A stretch of 64,000 bases of DNA from Methylocaldum marinum (lineage in GTDB: Bacteria > Pseudomonadota > Gammaproteobacteria > Methylococcales > Methylococcaceae). This document shows, in pieces, positions 22,067-32,472 of this stretch. A program made the position numbers and the translations under genes. Location of the stretch: positions 2,270,395-2,334,394 of the forward strand of contig NZ_AP017928.1 in NCBI RefSeq assembly GCF_003584645.1, given 5' to 3'. The notes under the pieces are model-generated. The model ran no database searches, had not been told where the DNA came from, and worked only from the letters and a program-made list of their open reading frames with translations. The first letter of the stretch is position 1. Every line of letters begins with the position of its first letter.

Positions 22067-22927
22067 TTATCTCGGCTTTTTGAAGTACTGAAAGAATTTT
22101 GAATCAGGTTCCAACACAATCATGTCGCTCTCATCCTTGAACACCTGCCTGTAAGCGTACAAGCTTCGATAAAATTCAAAGAACTCACGATTCTTACCGT
22201 ATGCTTGGGCATAAATCTCCGACGCCGCCGCGTCGCCCTCGCCTCGCCTGATCTCGGAGTCTCGGTAGGCATCGGCAAGTATTACTTCCCTCCGACGGTC
22301 TGCTTCTGCTCGGATACGTTCAGCCGCTTCCGCACCGCGCGACCGAAAATCCCTAGCCACCCGCGCCCGCTCCGCTTCCATTCGCCGATAAACCGATGAA
22401 CTTACCTCCTCCGGCAAATCGATTCCCTTCACACGAATATCGATGACCTCGACGCCCAAGTCCTCCACCATAGGATTAACCGTCTGGATCAAAAGATCCC
22501 GGATCTGGCTCCTTTCCAACGATACCACCTCACGGATGGTCCGTTTGCTGAATTCGTTTCGCAGTGCGTCTTTGGTAATTTGATCGAGGCGAATATTGGC
22601 CGCCGCTTTATCGCCACCGACTGCCTTATAGAATTGAGTGGAATTCTTGATTCGCCATTTCACGAACCAAGTAACGATTACGTTCTTCTTTTCTGAAGTC
22701 AGAAACCGTTCCGGCTTGGATTCCAACGTGAGGATGCGATCATCGTATTTTTTTACCTGCTGGTATGGAAGTTTGAAATGCAAACCCGGTTCAAAGTCCG
22801 TTCCGACAATTTTCTTAAACTCGAGCAGAATTGCTTTTTCCGTCTCCGCTACCGTAAATATCGAGGTAGCACTCAATACCAGCAGAATAAAAACGATGAT
22901 CAGAAATAGGGTGTTTTTGTTGACCAT
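22067..22927 (-). CDS. hflC: FtsH regulator HflC
   Basis: 286 residues. A prohibitin/SPFH-domain protein with one N-terminal helix (residues 5-26), facing the periplasm in the HflKC complex, which cages and modulates the FtsH protease. Text: FTVAETEKAILLEFKKIVG, the SPFH core, then a helical Arg/Glu/Ala region (YRRMEAERARVARDFRSRGA). The start overlaps the hflK stop (TAATG), so translation is coupled and subunit ratio fixed. ftsH itself is at 28241-30166. Confidence 0.96.
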   Translation of the reverse strand: MVNKNTLFLIIVFILLVLSATSIFTVAETEKAILLEFKKIVGTDFEPGLHFKLPYQQVKKYDDRILTLESKPERFLTSEKKNVIVTWFVKWRIKNSTQFYKAVGGDKAAANIRLDQITKDALRNEFSKRTIREVVSLERSQIRDLLIQTVNPMVEDLGVEVIDIRVKGIDLPEEVSSSVYRRMEAERARVARDFRSRGAEAAERIRAEADRRREVILADAYRDSEIRRGEGDAAASEIYAQAYGKNREFFEFYRSLYAYRQVFKDESDMIVLEPDSKFFQYFKKPR

Positions 22928-24108
22928 TATTGTCCCCTTCCTTCGCGACCTCGAGTCGTGGAGCGGATACTTCTGGGAACCCCGCTATCCGATATATCCG
23001 GCGTCGTGCTCATGGTGTTGTCGGAATCTCTGGCCGGCATTGACGGCGATGCGGCCTTTTGAAGTTTTTCTATAGGCAAATACAACAAGTTATTGCTGCT
23101 CTTTATGTCAATCAGCAAGGTGCTCGTGCGCCCAAGAACCTCTTCCATGGTGTCGAGATAAAGCCGTTCGCGAGTTACATCGGGCGCTTTGTCGTACTCC
23201 GCCAGCAACTGTTTGAATCTGCTCGTATCGCCTTCGGCCCTAGCAATAACGCGCTCCTTGTATGCCTCCGACTCTTCCAATACACGGGCCGCCGCGCCAC
23301 GTGCCCGCGGGACGACTTCATTCGCGTATGCTTCAGCCTCGTTTTTCAGACGCTGTTCGTCCTCTCTCGCCTTGATCGCGTCCATAAATGCCGCCTGAAC
23401 TTCTTCCGGAGCCTGGGCATCCACAAGGCTCACGTTACTCACTCGGATTCCGGTTTCATATTTATCCAAGGTCTGCTGAATTTCCGTTTTGATTTCGTCC
23501 GCAACCTTACCCCGTCCCTCGGTCAAGACAAAGTCCATCGTGCTCTTCCCGATCACCGCACGCTCCGCGCTTTCGATTACCTGCTTCAAGGTTTCATCCG
23601 GGTCAGCAACGTTGAAAAGATAATCCTTAGCATCTTTGATCTGATACTGAACCGCCAATCGAATATCGATAATATTTTCATCCTGAGTGAGCATAAGCGC
23701 TTCCCTGGGCACCGATCCTAAAGATTGCTGACGCCCGCCGGAACGGTAGCCAACCTCCAGGAATCGTTGTTGCTCCATATTGACGACTTCAACGTGTTCA
23801 ATTGGAGCAGGTAGATGCCAATGCAATCCGGGCATAGTCGTGTCGCTGTATTTACCGAAACGCGTGACGACGCCGCGACTTCCTTCGTCCACTAGATAGA
23901 TACCGGTCAATCCCCATACGACCAGAGCAACGACGAGAAACAAACCGGCCGCTCGCATGGGCGCGTTATCGCCGCCGCCACCACCGAAAAATCTGCCTAT
24001 TTTGTCGTGTAACCCGCGCATGACCTCCTCCAAATCCGGAGGCGTCTCCTGTTGATCACGCCCGCTCCACGGATCTTTTTTATTACCGCCCGGTTCGTTC
24101 CAGGACAT
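22927..24108 (-). CDS. hflK: FtsH regulator HflK
   Basis: 393 residues. Gly/Asn-rich cytoplasmic N-terminus (MSWNEPGGNKKDPWSGRDQQ), one transmembrane helix (about residues 52-72), an SPFH domain (GIYLVDEGSRGVVTRFGKYS) and a long helical stretch (about 245-310). Forms the HflKC complex with HflC around FtsH. Second gene of the hflX-hflK-hflC segment, with 208 bp between hflX and hflK, where a separate promoter could lie. Confidence 0.96.
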   Translation of the reverse strand: MSWNEPGGNKKDPWSGRDQQETPPDLEEVMRGLHDKIGRFFGGGGGDNAPMRAAGLFLVVALVVWGLTGIYLVDEGSRGVVTRFGKYSDTTMPGLHWHLPAPIEHVEVVNMEQQRFLEVGYRSGGRQQSLGSVPREALMLTQDENIIDIRLAVQYQIKDAKDYLFNVADPDETLKQVIESAERAVIGKSTMDFVLTEGRGKVADEIKTEIQQTLDKYETGIRVSNVSLVDAQAPEEVQAAFMDAIKAREDEQRLKNEAEAYANEVVPRARGAAARVLEESEAYKERVIARAEGDTSRFKQLLAEYDKAPDVTRERLYLDTMEEVLGRTSTLLIDIKSSNNLLYLPIEKLQKAASPSMPARDSDNTMSTTPDISDSGVPRSIRSTTRGREGRGQ

Positions 24109-24316
24109 TGGATGACTCCTGTAGTACTGAATCTTGATGCTTTTTGAGCTAAAACAAAGCCGCTCGTACGGCGCGAATATTCGAATTATCTAGGAAAATG
24201 GTTGGATATACAAAATGGAGCATTTGAGGAAGGAACCAGACTGCTTTTCGCAAAGCCACGGGCTCACGCCAGTAGGGCACTAAATTTTCAACATTGCAAG
24301 TCCAAGCCGGAGATCG

Positions 24317-25591
24317 CTACCCATTCATCGAAACCTGAGATTCATCCAGATCCTGCAGCAACTTCACATTCCTCTTGAGGAGCTCGACTTCCAGATCCCA
24401 CCCGCCGGCCCCATCCGATTCTTCCTTCAATACCCGTGCCGTACTGTACAGTCGCGCCCTCAATCCGGCGCTTGTCGGGCCCAAATGCACCCTCCGGTGG
24501 ATCACTTCGCGTCGAAACACTCCTTCCAACGCCTGCTCAAGTAAAAGCAGTCCCGCACCGGTCTTAGCGGACAGCCAGATCTTGGTGACCTCGCCGCTCG
24601 CATTTCGCTCAATCTGCGGCTCAAGATCAACCACTCGATCAATCTTGTTATAGACCTGAATTTGCCTTACCTCGGCCGCCCCGATTTCGCCCAACACCCG
24701 ATTGACTTCGGCTATGGTCTCGTCTGACCGCTCATCGCTTGCATCGATGACGTGCAATAATAAGTCCGCGTCCGCCGCTTCCTTCAAGGTAGATCGAAAT
24801 GCAGCGACTAATTCGTGTGGCAGTTGCCTGATGAATCCGACGGTATCGGCGAGAATCACTGTTAAATTCGAGCTTATCGGCAGACGTCGCAAGGTTGGAT
24901 CGAGTGTTGCAAATAGCTGATTGGCGGCATAAACGCCCGCGCCCGTCAACGCGTTGAAAAGCGTCGACTTGCCGGCATTCGTATATCCCACCAAACTTAC
25001 AACCGGTAACTCCGCCCGACGCCGGGCGGAACGCCCCTGATTACGCTGCCGCTCGACTTTTTCCAGACGTTTTTGAATCTGACGTATTCTATCGGCGATT
25101 AAACGCTTATCCGTCTCAAGCTGCGTCTCACCGGGACCACGGAGACCAATTCCGCCTTTCTGACGTTCCAGGTGAGTCCATCCACGCACCAAGCGGGTAG
25201 ACAAATACCGCAACTGAGCCAGCTCGACCTGCAACTTCCCTTCGAAGGACTGAGCTCGCTGGGCGAAAATGTCGAGAATCAGACCGATACGATCGATGAC
25301 CCGCACCGAGAGCTCCTTCTCTAAATTCCGCTCCTGGCTAGGCGTTAAAGGATGATTAAAAAGAACCAGCTCTGCTTCGTTATTCCGGACAATGCCGGCC
25401 AACTCGTCGAGCTTTCCTTTTCCGATGTAGCAGCGAGGATCAGGCGCCTGTCTCTTGCCCGTAACGGTAGCTACAGGCTTCGCCCCTGCCGATAAAGCAA
25501 GTTCCTGAAGTTCTGCAAGACTTTCGGTCTCATTCTGAGACGCCAGGTGGACAAGCACGGTACGTTCACCGGACTTCGGCCTCTCAAACAA
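24317..25591 (-). CDS. hflX: Ribosome-associated GTPase HflX
   Basis: 424 residues. A GTPase that splits stalled or heat-damaged 70S ribosomes. N-terminal HflX domain with GKLDELAGIVRNNEAELVLF, helical linker (RLVRGWTHLERQKGGIGLRG), G domain with G1 GYTNAGKST, G3 DTVGF and G4 NKID. The best start is a TTG at 25591 giving MFERPKSGERTVLV, which aligns with the E. coli start; no in-frame ATG fits. Downstream of hfq by 62 bp, as in many gammaproteobacteria. Confidence 0.95.
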   Translation of the reverse strand: MFERPKSGERTVLVHLASQNETESLAELQELALSAGAKPVATVTGKRQAPDPRCYIGKGKLDELAGIVRNNEAELVLFNHPLTPSQERNLEKELSVRVIDRIGLILDIFAQRAQSFEGKLQVELAQLRYLSTRLVRGWTHLERQKGGIGLRGPGETQLETDKRLIADRIRQIQKRLEKVERQRNQGRSARRRAELPVVSLVGYTNAGKSTLFNALTGAGVYAANQLFATLDPTLRRLPISSNLTVILADTVGFIRQLPHELVAAFRSTLKEAADADLLLHVIDASDERSDETIAEVNRVLGEIGAAEVRQIQVYNKIDRVVDLEPQIERNASGEVTKIWLSAKTGAGLLLLEQALEGVFRREVIHRRVHLGPTSAGLRARLYSTARVLKEESDGAGGWDLEVELLKRNVKLLQDLDESQVSMNG

Positions 25592-25653
25592 CTAAACCTT
25601 TCTCCCCGTTCGACTTCGGAATAACCATATCTCGGTCTGAGCGAAGCAGTTGA

Positions 25654-25899
25654 TTAACCCTCGTCTTCCAACCCTTCCGCCGCATGCGGCAGCCGGACTT
25701 GACGCGCCGGGACAATCGTAGAAATGGCATGCTTGTAAACCATCTGGCTTACAGTGTTTTTGAGTATGATCACGTATTGATCAAAGGAATCGACTTTACC
25801 TTGCAACTTTATTCCGTTCACGAGATAGATAGAAACCGGAACATGTTCTTTTCTTAGCGCATTTAGAAACGGATCTTGTAAATTTTGCCCTTTTGACAT
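25654..25899 (-). CDS. hfq: RNA chaperone Hfq
   Basis: 81 residues with the whole Sm fold: Sm1 ([39 protein letters not shown]) and Sm2 ([14 protein letters not shown] with the YKHA motif). It pairs small RNAs with mRNAs. The C-terminal tail is short ([14 protein letters not shown]), shorter than in E. coli (102 residues). A good AAGGAGAAAGAGG ribosome-binding site precedes the ATG. Leads the hfq-hflX unit; miaA, usually upstream, is absent here. Confidence 0.97.
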   Translation of the reverse strand: MSKGQNLQDPFLNALRKEHVPVSIYLVNGIKLQGKVDSFDQYVIILKNTVSQMVYKHAISTIVPARQVRLPHAAEGLEDEG

Positions 25900-26028
25900 C
25901 CTCTTTCTCCTTATTGTTATAAGACCGACGCTCAGTCGGTATTAAAACAAATCTCTAATTTTTTCGCCAGGCGCAATGCCTGACCTCACCCGCGATCAAT
26001 GTGTATAAAACCGAATGGGAGTAGCCGG

Positions 26029-26412
26029 TCATTCTTTTCCGATCAATTCGATCTTGTAGCCGTCGGGATCACTCACGAAAGCAATGACCGTATGACCGAA
26101 CTTCATAGGGCCGGCTTCACGCAATATCTCGCCTCCGGCCTGTCTTATCTGTTCGACGGCGCGGTAGACATCATCGACTTCAATCGCGATATGGCCAAAG
26201 GCGTCTCCCAAGTCATAGCTCTGGACATCCCAGTTGTGGGTCAGTTCGATCACCGAGTTTTGGCTTTCGTCACCGTACCCAACAAAAGCGAGGGTGAATT
26301 TTCCATCATGAAAATCCTCCCTTCTCAATAGTTTCATCCCGAGAATTTCAGTGTAAAAACGAACCGATCGATCTAAGTTCCCAACCCGAATCATTGTGTG
26401 CAAGATACGCAT
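26029..26412 (-). CDS. gloA: Lactoylglutathione lyase (glyoxalase I)
   Basis: 127 residues from the ATG at 26412. Converts the methylglyoxal-glutathione hemithioacetal to S-lactoylglutathione. The four metal ligands of the nickel-type bacterial enzyme are in place: His5 ([10 protein letters not shown]), Glu56 (VIELTHNW), His74 (GHIAIEVDD) and Glu122 (GYKIELI). The length is slightly shorter than E. coli GloA (135). The 10-codon upstream extension is not needed. Single gene between hfq and glmM. Confidence 0.95.
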   Translation of the reverse strand: MRILHTMIRVGNLDRSVRFYTEILGMKLLRREDFHDGKFTLAFVGYGDESQNSVIELTHNWDVQSYDLGDAFGHIAIEVDDVYRAVEQIRQAGGEILREAGPMKFGHTVIAFVSDPDGYKIELIGKE

Positions 26413-26479
26413 CGATTGATTACCTCGACTCATTTCATGCAAATCGTCACGAATCCAACAGTTCCTACCAAAGCCACCT

Positions 26480-27820
26480 CTAGGTTAAGAACGAAGAAAC
26501 GGCACTCGCCAGGCGATCTGCAGTAGCACGCACGACATGGGCATCCTGACCCTCAACCATAATCCTGATCAACGGCTCGGTTCCCGAAGGCCTTAGGAGA
26601 ACGCGTCCCTTGCCGCCCAGTTCACGCTGAACTTCATTCTTCAACTTCTGAATCGGCTCGATCTCATCCAAATTGACTTTTTTCCGTACCTTCACGTTCA
26701 CCAGACACTGGGGGTATTTGGCCATGTCGCTCTTCAACTCGTTCAGCGACTTGCCCGCGCCAAGCATCGCTGCCATGACCTGTAGCGCGGAAACGATACC
26801 GTCTCCTGTCGTGATTCTGTCACGGCATATGATATGCCCAGAACTCTCTCCACCGAGCACGCTGTCATGTTGAAGCATCATTTCCATTACGTAACGGTCT
26901 CCGACAGCCGCGCGTTTAAACTCCAGTCCCAACGACTCCAGCGCATGCTCCAATCCCAAATTACTCATCAGGGTACCAACGATGGGCCCTCGTAACCCAC
27001 CGCTTTCCAAGCGCGACCTCGCGATGATGTAAACGAGTTCGTCTCCGTCGACGATCTCCCCTTTGTGATCCACCATGATGAGGCGATCGCCATCTCCATC
27101 CAAAGCAATCCCGAAATCCGCCTGCTCCTCCAATACCGCGCGGCTGAGTCGTTCAGGCTTAGTGGCGCCGACATCATCGTTTATATTCAGTCCGTCGGGC
27201 TTGACCCCGATTGCCACGACGGTTGCGCCAACCTCCTCGAAAACGTGGGGCGCGATATGATAGGTAGAGCCGTGAGCGCAGTCGACGACGATTTTGAATC
27301 CAGAAAACTCCAAACGGGAAGGAATGGTGCTTTTGCAGAATTCAATGTACCGTCCGACCGCATCGGCGATACGGGATGCTTTTCCAATCCTGGAGGACTC
27401 TACGGTTGTCATAGGCTTGCCCATCTGCTCCTCGATCTGTAACTCGACTTCGTCCGGAAGCTTCATTCCATCGGGTCCGAAAAACTTGATTCCGTTATCG
27501 TAGTGCGGATTATGCGATGCACTAATGACTATGCCGGCCTGCGCACGAAAAGTTCGCGTAAGGTAAGCGATCGCTGGGGTGGGCATAGGGCCGAGCAACT
27601 GTGTATTAATCCCGGCAGCCGCCAAACCCGCCTCTAGAGCGGATTCGAACATGTAGCCGGAAATTCTGGTGTCCTTTCCAATAAGAACATGAGAAGTGTG
27701 ACGGTCCAGCGAAAAGACGCGCCCCGCCGCCCAACCCAACTTCAGCACAAAGTCCGGCGTAATAGGAAATTCTCCTACCTTGCCGCGAATTCCGTCTGTA
27801 CCAAAGTATGTTTTTTTCAT
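26480..27820 (-). CDS. glmM: Phosphoglucosamine mutase
   Basis: 446 residues. Converts glucosamine-6-phosphate to glucosamine-1-phosphate for peptidoglycan and lipopolysaccharide precursors. Catalytic phosphoserine Ser102 in [15 protein letters not shown]; metal loop [13 protein letters not shown]; sugar loop GGESSGH; C-terminal phosphate loop [15 protein letters not shown]. Same strand as ftsH, but with a 420-bp gap and no folP between them, unlike the E. coli ftsH-folP-glmM order. Confidence 0.97.
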   Translation of the reverse strand: MKKTYFGTDGIRGKVGEFPITPDFVLKLGWAAGRVFSLDRHTSHVLIGKDTRISGYMFESALEAGLAAAGINTQLLGPMPTPAIAYLTRTFRAQAGIVISASHNPHYDNGIKFFGPDGMKLPDEVELQIEEQMGKPMTTVESSRIGKASRIADAVGRYIEFCKSTIPSRLEFSGFKIVVDCAHGSTYHIAPHVFEEVGATVVAIGVKPDGLNINDDVGATKPERLSRAVLEEQADFGIALDGDGDRLIMVDHKGEIVDGDELVYIIARSRLESGGLRGPIVGTLMSNLGLEHALESLGLEFKRAAVGDRYVMEMMLQHDSVLGGESSGHIICRDRITTGDGIVSALQVMAAMLGAGKSLNELKSDMAKYPQCLVNVKVRKKVNLDEIEPIQKLKNEVQRELGGKGRVLLRPSGTEPLIRIMVEGQDAHVVRATADRLASAVSSFLT

Positions 27821-28185
27821 TCGCCGTCCTTCATTAGAGATTCGATTATCTTGATTCTAGGCTACAAACTGCAGCCGATACTTCGAGATTTTTCGGACAC
27901 ACAATTGTTCCGACAGCCTAATCAGCATCATTATCTGAATTAATTTCCACCTTTATCTTGACAAATCAATAACAAACAATGATTTCCACTTACCAAAAAT
28001 GACATTCCAATTTCCAAGGCACTCATACCGCCTGCTTTCAAGAAGCATGAACATTATACGCAGTCGCCTTGCCGTGTTTACCCTCCGCCACGACGACCAA
28101 CTGCCGGCCCAAAGCCTCTCAAAGACAAGATCCAACAATCGATCAAACAAGCTAGTCAGCTAGTGTATGCGATCCACATAAAAAC
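27821..28185. other. Intergenic stretch between ftsH and glmM
   Basis: No convincing gene. Short open frames on either strand have no family character. It lies where folP is found in E. coli, but no dihydropteroate-synthase text could be read. It presumably holds the glmM promoter. It is more AT-rich than its surroundings. Confidence 0.5.
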
Positions 28186-28220
28186 AAAACCCCCCGCACC
28201 ATAAGGTGCCGGGGGCCTTG
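28186..28220 (-). terminator. Rho-independent terminator after ftsH
   Basis: On the minus strand CCCCCGGCACC and GGTGCGGGGG pair around TTAT (one bulge), followed by a T-rich run (TTTTGTTTTT). It starts about 20 bp after the ftsH stop. It separates ftsH from glmM. Confidence 0.85.
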
Positions 28221-28240
28221 TTTAGACCTGACAAACGAGA

Positions 28241-30166
28241 TCAGTGCTGTTCTGCGGCCTTGCCGATACCGGTAGTTCCTTTTGCTTTGGTGGTCTCTTT
28301 TGAACCCAAGCCTGCGGCGGAGCCACCGCTCGGAGGCGCCTCGCCCCAGCTTTGCGGCGGACGCGGAACCTTGCCTTCCATGATGTCATCGATCTGGAAC
28401 CGATCGATAGTCTCGTACTTGATCAAAGCTTCCGCCATAAGATGCAACTTTTCCATGTTTTCTCTCAACAGATGCTCCGAACGCTCGTAGTTGCGATCGA
28501 TCACCGAGCGAATTTCTTCGTCAATCAAATGCGCCGTCTCCTCGGACACCATTTTGTGCTTGGTGACCGAGCGCCCCAAGAAAACTTCCCCTTCTTCCTC
28601 GCTGTACGCCAGCGGCCCCAGGCGCTCGGACAGACCCCATCGGGTCACCATATTACGCGCCAGGTTGGTAGCCCGCTCGATATCGTTCTGAGCTCCGGTC
28701 GTCACCTTCTCCCTGCCGAAGATGATTTCCTCCGCGATACGCCCGCCGAACAAACTCGAAATCTGGCTTTCCAGCTTCTGCTTGCTGGCGCTGTACTGAT
28801 CACGTTCCGGCAGGAACATTGTGATTCCGAGCGCGCGGCCACGCGGCATGATGCTCACTTTGTACACCGGGTCATGTTCGGGAACGAGGCGCCCCACAAT
28901 GGCATGGCCCGCTTCATGATAAGCGGTAAGCTGCTTCTCTTCGTCGCTCATAACCATGGACTTGCGCTCCACGCCCATGAGGATCTTGTCCTTGGCCTTT
29001 TCGAAATCCTCCATGTCGACACTGCGCTTGTTCTTGCGAGCGGCGAACAAAGCTGCCTCGTTAACCAGGTTGGCCAAATCGGCTCCCGAGAAACCGGGGG
29101 TACCACGGGCCAGATATTCCACCTCCACGTTATCGGCAATGGGTACTCGCTTCATGTGGACTTTCAGGATCTGCGCGCGACCGCGAACGTCGGGAAGTCC
29201 TACGACGACCTGGCGGTCGAAGCGCCCGGGACGCAGGAGCGCAGGATCCAAGACATCGGGACGGTTGGTTGCCGCAATGACGATAATACCTTCGTTGCCT
29301 TCAAAGCCGTCCATTTCGACAAGCAATTGGTTAAGCGTCTGCTCGCGCTCGTCGTGACCACCCCCCAGGCCGGCACCACGATGCCTGCCCACGGCATCGA
29401 TCTCATCGATGAAAATGATACACGGCGCATTCTTCTTCGCAGTCTCGAACATGTCGCGTACACGGGATGCACCCACGCCCACGAACATTTCGACGAAATC
29501 CGAGCCCGAGATGGAAAAGAACGGAACTCTAGCCTCGCCGGCAATCGCCCTGGCCAGCAGGGTCTTACCGGTACCCGGCGGCCCCACCATCAAGGCCCCG
29601 CGCGGAATCTTGCCGCCCAGTTTCTGAAACTTGCTCGGATCTTTGAGGAAGTCGACCATTTCCTGAACGTCCTCCTTGGCCTCTTCTACACCGGCCACAT
29701 CCGCAAAGGTCACTTTGACCTGGTCCTCTTCGATCAGCCTGGCTCGACTTTTACCGAAAGACATGGCTCCTCTTCCGCCGGTCCCACCCTGCATCTGCCG
29801 CATGAAGAAAATCCATACCGCAATCAGCAACAGCATCGGGAACCACGAAATGAAGATTTGCATCAGCAATGATTGGGATTCCGGCGGTTGCGCCTTGATC
29901 TCGACGTGGTTATTGAGGAGATCGTCAACCAAGTGATCGTCGCCGGGACTGTAGGTGGTAAATTTCTCGCCCGTTCCGAGCATACCCCGGATCATTTGGC
30001 CGTCAATCGTAACCTGCTTGACCTGGCCTTCCTTCACTGCCGAGATGAACTGGGAATACGACATGGTCGAATCGACCGATTTTCGGGAGCCAAAATTGTT
30101 GAAAACCGACATCAAGACGACGGCGATGACCACCCATAAGATTATGTTCTTCAACATGTCATTCAC
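28241..30166 (-). CDS. ftsH: ATP-dependent zinc metalloprotease FtsH
   Basis: 641 residues from a GTG at 30166; an ATG three codons later (30157) aligns better with E. coli FtsH, but GAGGAAG is better placed for the GTG. Two transmembrane helices (about 4-24 and 100-120) flank a periplasmic domain. The AAA domain has Walker A GPPGTGKT, Walker [12 protein letters not shown] and [23 protein letters not shown]; the protease has the zinc motif HEAGH. Degrades membrane proteins and regulators such as LpxC. Gly-rich tail. The usual upstream rlmE is missing; a receptor pseudogene lies there instead. Confidence 0.97.
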   Translation of the reverse strand: MNDMLKNIILWVVIAVVLMSVFNNFGSRKSVDSTMSYSQFISAVKEGQVKQVTIDGQMIRGMLGTGEKFTTYSPGDDHLVDDLLNNHVEIKAQPPESQSLLMQIFISWFPMLLLIAVWIFFMRQMQGGTGGRGAMSFGKSRARLIEEDQVKVTFADVAGVEEAKEDVQEMVDFLKDPSKFQKLGGKIPRGALMVGPPGTGKTLLARAIAGEARVPFFSISGSDFVEMFVGVGASRVRDMFETAKKNAPCIIFIDEIDAVGRHRGAGLGGGHDEREQTLNQLLVEMDGFEGNEGIIVIAATNRPDVLDPALLRPGRFDRQVVVGLPDVRGRAQILKVHMKRVPIADNVEVEYLARGTPGFSGADLANLVNEAALFAARKNKRSVDMEDFEKAKDKILMGVERKSMVMSDEEKQLTAYHEAGHAIVGRLVPEHDPVYKVSIMPRGRALGITMFLPERDQYSASKQKLESQISSLFGGRIAEEIIFGREKVTTGAQNDIERATNLARNMVTRWGLSERLGPLAYSEEEGEVFLGRSVTKHKMVSEETAHLIDEEIRSVIDRNYERSEHLLRENMEKLHLMAEALIKYETIDRFQIDDIMEGKVPRPPQSWGEAPPSGGSAAGLGSKETTKAKGTTGIGKAAEQH

Positions 30167-30882
30167 GGTCTAACTTCCTCGTCGGATAAATCCGACCATT
30201 TTTTGAAATAGTTTACAAATACTATCAGGATATCGCCCGGTGTAAATGCTTCAATGAACCGGGCAAGATCAATCGCAGAAGCCTACAAAGCCTACATCTG
30301 TCTCCCTTGGACTCTTCGACTGAGGGGTTCCAGGAAGGTTCATTTTTCAAATCCCCGTTGGAAATCGTTCACGATCCCGCAGTCATCAAAGCTTCTCGAG
30401 ATAATCCGCGCACTCAGGTTCGATTCTGAAACGCAGCATCACGTGGAATGGACAAACAGCATGCGGCAAATGCCTGAGCGGATATTGCATAGAATGCTTT
30501 CCGGATCTCCGTAAATAATCCCCGCGCTCACCTCCGCCTGCCGGCAAAAAGTTCGTCCTGAACAAGAAATCAGCAAAGCCGAGCAAATTCAGAAAGCTTC
30601 TGCCACGAACCGCAAAATAAGGTATGTAACTCACTACACCACGAATGGATACGGCATTCCGCACAGGCCCGATGACACTTTCCCCGCTTAGAACGCAGTC
30701 CTCGGGCGAAAATTGGCCTGCCTCGATTAGTGCCTCGGACCTAGCGGCCGAGCCGAAACCAAAAACAACAAGTCCGAACAAATATGAGTAACACTATATA
30801 GGAAGTACTGCTGTCATGCTCATGTACAGCGGAGCCGCAATCGGGGAAAACACATAGGCCGAATCCCCTTCGGCTACCGGCC
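30167..30882. other. Gene-poor stretch between ftsH and the TonB-receptor remnant
   Basis: No gene can be supported. The longest frame (minus strand, 30386-30781, 131 codons) starts MFGLVVFGFGSAARSEALIE but shows no known domain and has no clear ribosome-binding site; it could be a fragment. The region probably contains the ftsH promoter near 30170-30250. The position of rlmE, which usually precedes ftsH, has been lost here. Confidence 0.4.
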
Positions 30883-31858
30883 GTGACCGTGACCGTCGAA
30901 GCCGACATGCCCCAACAGCCCCTGACAGTCCCCAATCTCGAAACCGCTCGAGAGACAGATTGGCCGGATTCCCGGCGGCGTCGAAATCATCGACGCGGAA
31001 AGCTGTCAAAAAAGGTCGCACCTCCAACTCAAGAATATCCTCGACGATTCTCCGGGCGTGCACATACAAACCGCTTCGGTGCAAAAGAGTCGCTCATCTC
31101 CATCCGCGGTTCCGGCATTCTACGCACGTTTCACCCCCGCGGGATCAAGCTCCTTCAGGACGGGGTTCCGCTGAACTTCGCCCACAGAGGCTTCGATAGG
31201 CAGGCGGTAGAGCCTCTGTCCGCCGAATTCGTCGAGATTTATCGCGGTGCCACCACGTTTTGCGGAGCAATCTAATTCGTGAGCCGCATAAATATACCTC
31301 ATCGCCTCTACAGCTGCGCTTCACACCCGGCAGTTTCGATACCGATCGCGCCCGGGTAAGCTCCGGACAGCCCTTCGGCCATGCCGATTACTATATCTCG
31401 GGGCATTCCTTTCCACCAAAGATTTTCGCGATTGGAGCCAGCAGGAGAACGATTGCATCGTCACAAATTTGGGTTTTCGCTTCAACGAGAAGTTCGAAAC
31501 CCGATTCTACATTACTCGTGTAAAGAGCCAATCCAACTTGGCGGGAAGTTTGACCAAAGCGCAACCGGAACAAGACCCGAGTCTAGCCAATTCGAGTAGC
31601 CTGAGAGGCCGGCCGAAGCGTGATTTCCCGCTGTTGCGACTCGGCATTACCACGACCTGTCGGTGGAACGACAAGGCGCAGAGGGATCTCGGCAGCATCT
31701 GGTCATACATTGACCTATATCACCCGTTTTTCCAGGTCCTGGGCCGGGATTCCAACGATTACGGGATGAACATCCGTCAGACCGATGACCATGCCGTGTT
31801 CGGCCACAAGAACATTTTCACGGCCATTTACCGAGGGAGACGGACCGAATGGCGCCTA
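30883..31858 (+). pseudogene. Decayed TonB-dependent outer-membrane receptor (FecA-like), frameshifted and truncated
   Basis: Reading across frames recovers a receptor N-terminus: VTVEADMPQQPLTVPNLETA, then (other frame) RIPGGVEIIDAES and LKNILDDSPGVHIQT, then FGAKESLISIRGSGILRTF and GIKLLQDGVPLNF (plug domain), then barrel text NLGFRFNEKFETRFYITRVK and IWSYIDLYHPFFQVL. At least three frame changes are needed, near 30955, 31075 and 31265. The sequence ends at the DUF2058 gene, so well over half of the barrel is missing. Such receptors import iron complexes across the outer membrane; this one cannot function. No TonB or siderophore genes are near. Confidence 0.85.
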
Positions 31859-31859
31859 C

Positions 31860-32399
31860 CTACCACATCAGATCGTCCGGCACTTTGTATTCGGCATACT
31901 CATCATCGAGATCCTCCGCTCGATCGGGCTGATTGAGCAGGACGATCCGGCTTGTATCGCGCTGCATGATTTTCTCGGCCACCGACAACGGGACGATTTC
32001 ATACCGGGACTCCAGACTGGCTATTGCAAGCCGGCCGGCGACCAAGCTTTGATGCACCGCTCTGGATACATAGACGGTCTTGACCTTATTATCGTGGGCG
32101 AAGCGGTACGCGATCTCGTCGTCCCCCGGTGCAACGCGATTCATCTCGATCAATTGTTTGATTTGTGCTGCAAGCGCTTTTCTCTCCGCCTCCTTTGCCC
32201 TCTCCTGATTAAGCTGGCGGTCGTGTTCGACTTTTGCCGCCCTAGCCTTCTCCGCGGCGCGCATATTCTCGTCTTTCCCGGCAGAGTTGCCGTGGCGATT
32301 ATGCTTTTCCTTTTTCCGCACGTCCTTGCTGGCCTGTTTGACCTGTTTTTCGTTGACCAGACCTGCTTTCAGAAGTTGATCTCTTAGGGAGTTACTCAT
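31860..32399 (-). CDS. DUF2058 family protein (YaiL-like)
   Basis: 179 residues. MSNSLRDQLLKAGLVNEKQVKQA is the family N-terminus. It is followed by a very basic Lys/Arg/Glu/Ala helix (residues 25-90, likely coiled coil) and a C-terminal domain (FAHDNKVKTVYVSRAVHQSL, VPLSVAEKIMQRD). E. coli YaiL belongs here; it has been called nucleoprotein/polynucleotide-associated, but its role is not settled. The coding end nearly touches the TonB-receptor remnant, which suggests that the deletion that truncated the receptor ended here. Confidence 0.9.
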   Translation of the reverse strand: MSNSLRDQLLKAGLVNEKQVKQASKDVRKKEKHNRHGNSAGKDENMRAAEKARAAKVEHDRQLNQERAKEAERKALAAQIKQLIEMNRVAPGDDEIAYRFAHDNKVKTVYVSRAVHQSLVAGRLAIASLESRYEIVPLSVAEKIMQRDTSRIVLLNQPDRAEDLDDEYAEYKVPDDLMW

Positions 32400-32472
32400 A
32401 CCCTGACTCCTGTTTCATCTCAGATTCAAATGTCATGCCTTTAGACCAAATACAGCCTCAACCGCGAATCGG

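Noticed and set aside
28352..29872. 506-codon plus-strand frame opposite ftsH
   Set aside because: Antisense shadow of a certain ftsH gene; His/Gln-rich text without domains.
30386..30781. 131-codon minus-strand frame upstream of ftsH
   Set aside because: No recognisable domain or ribosome-binding site; mentioned only in the intergenic note.
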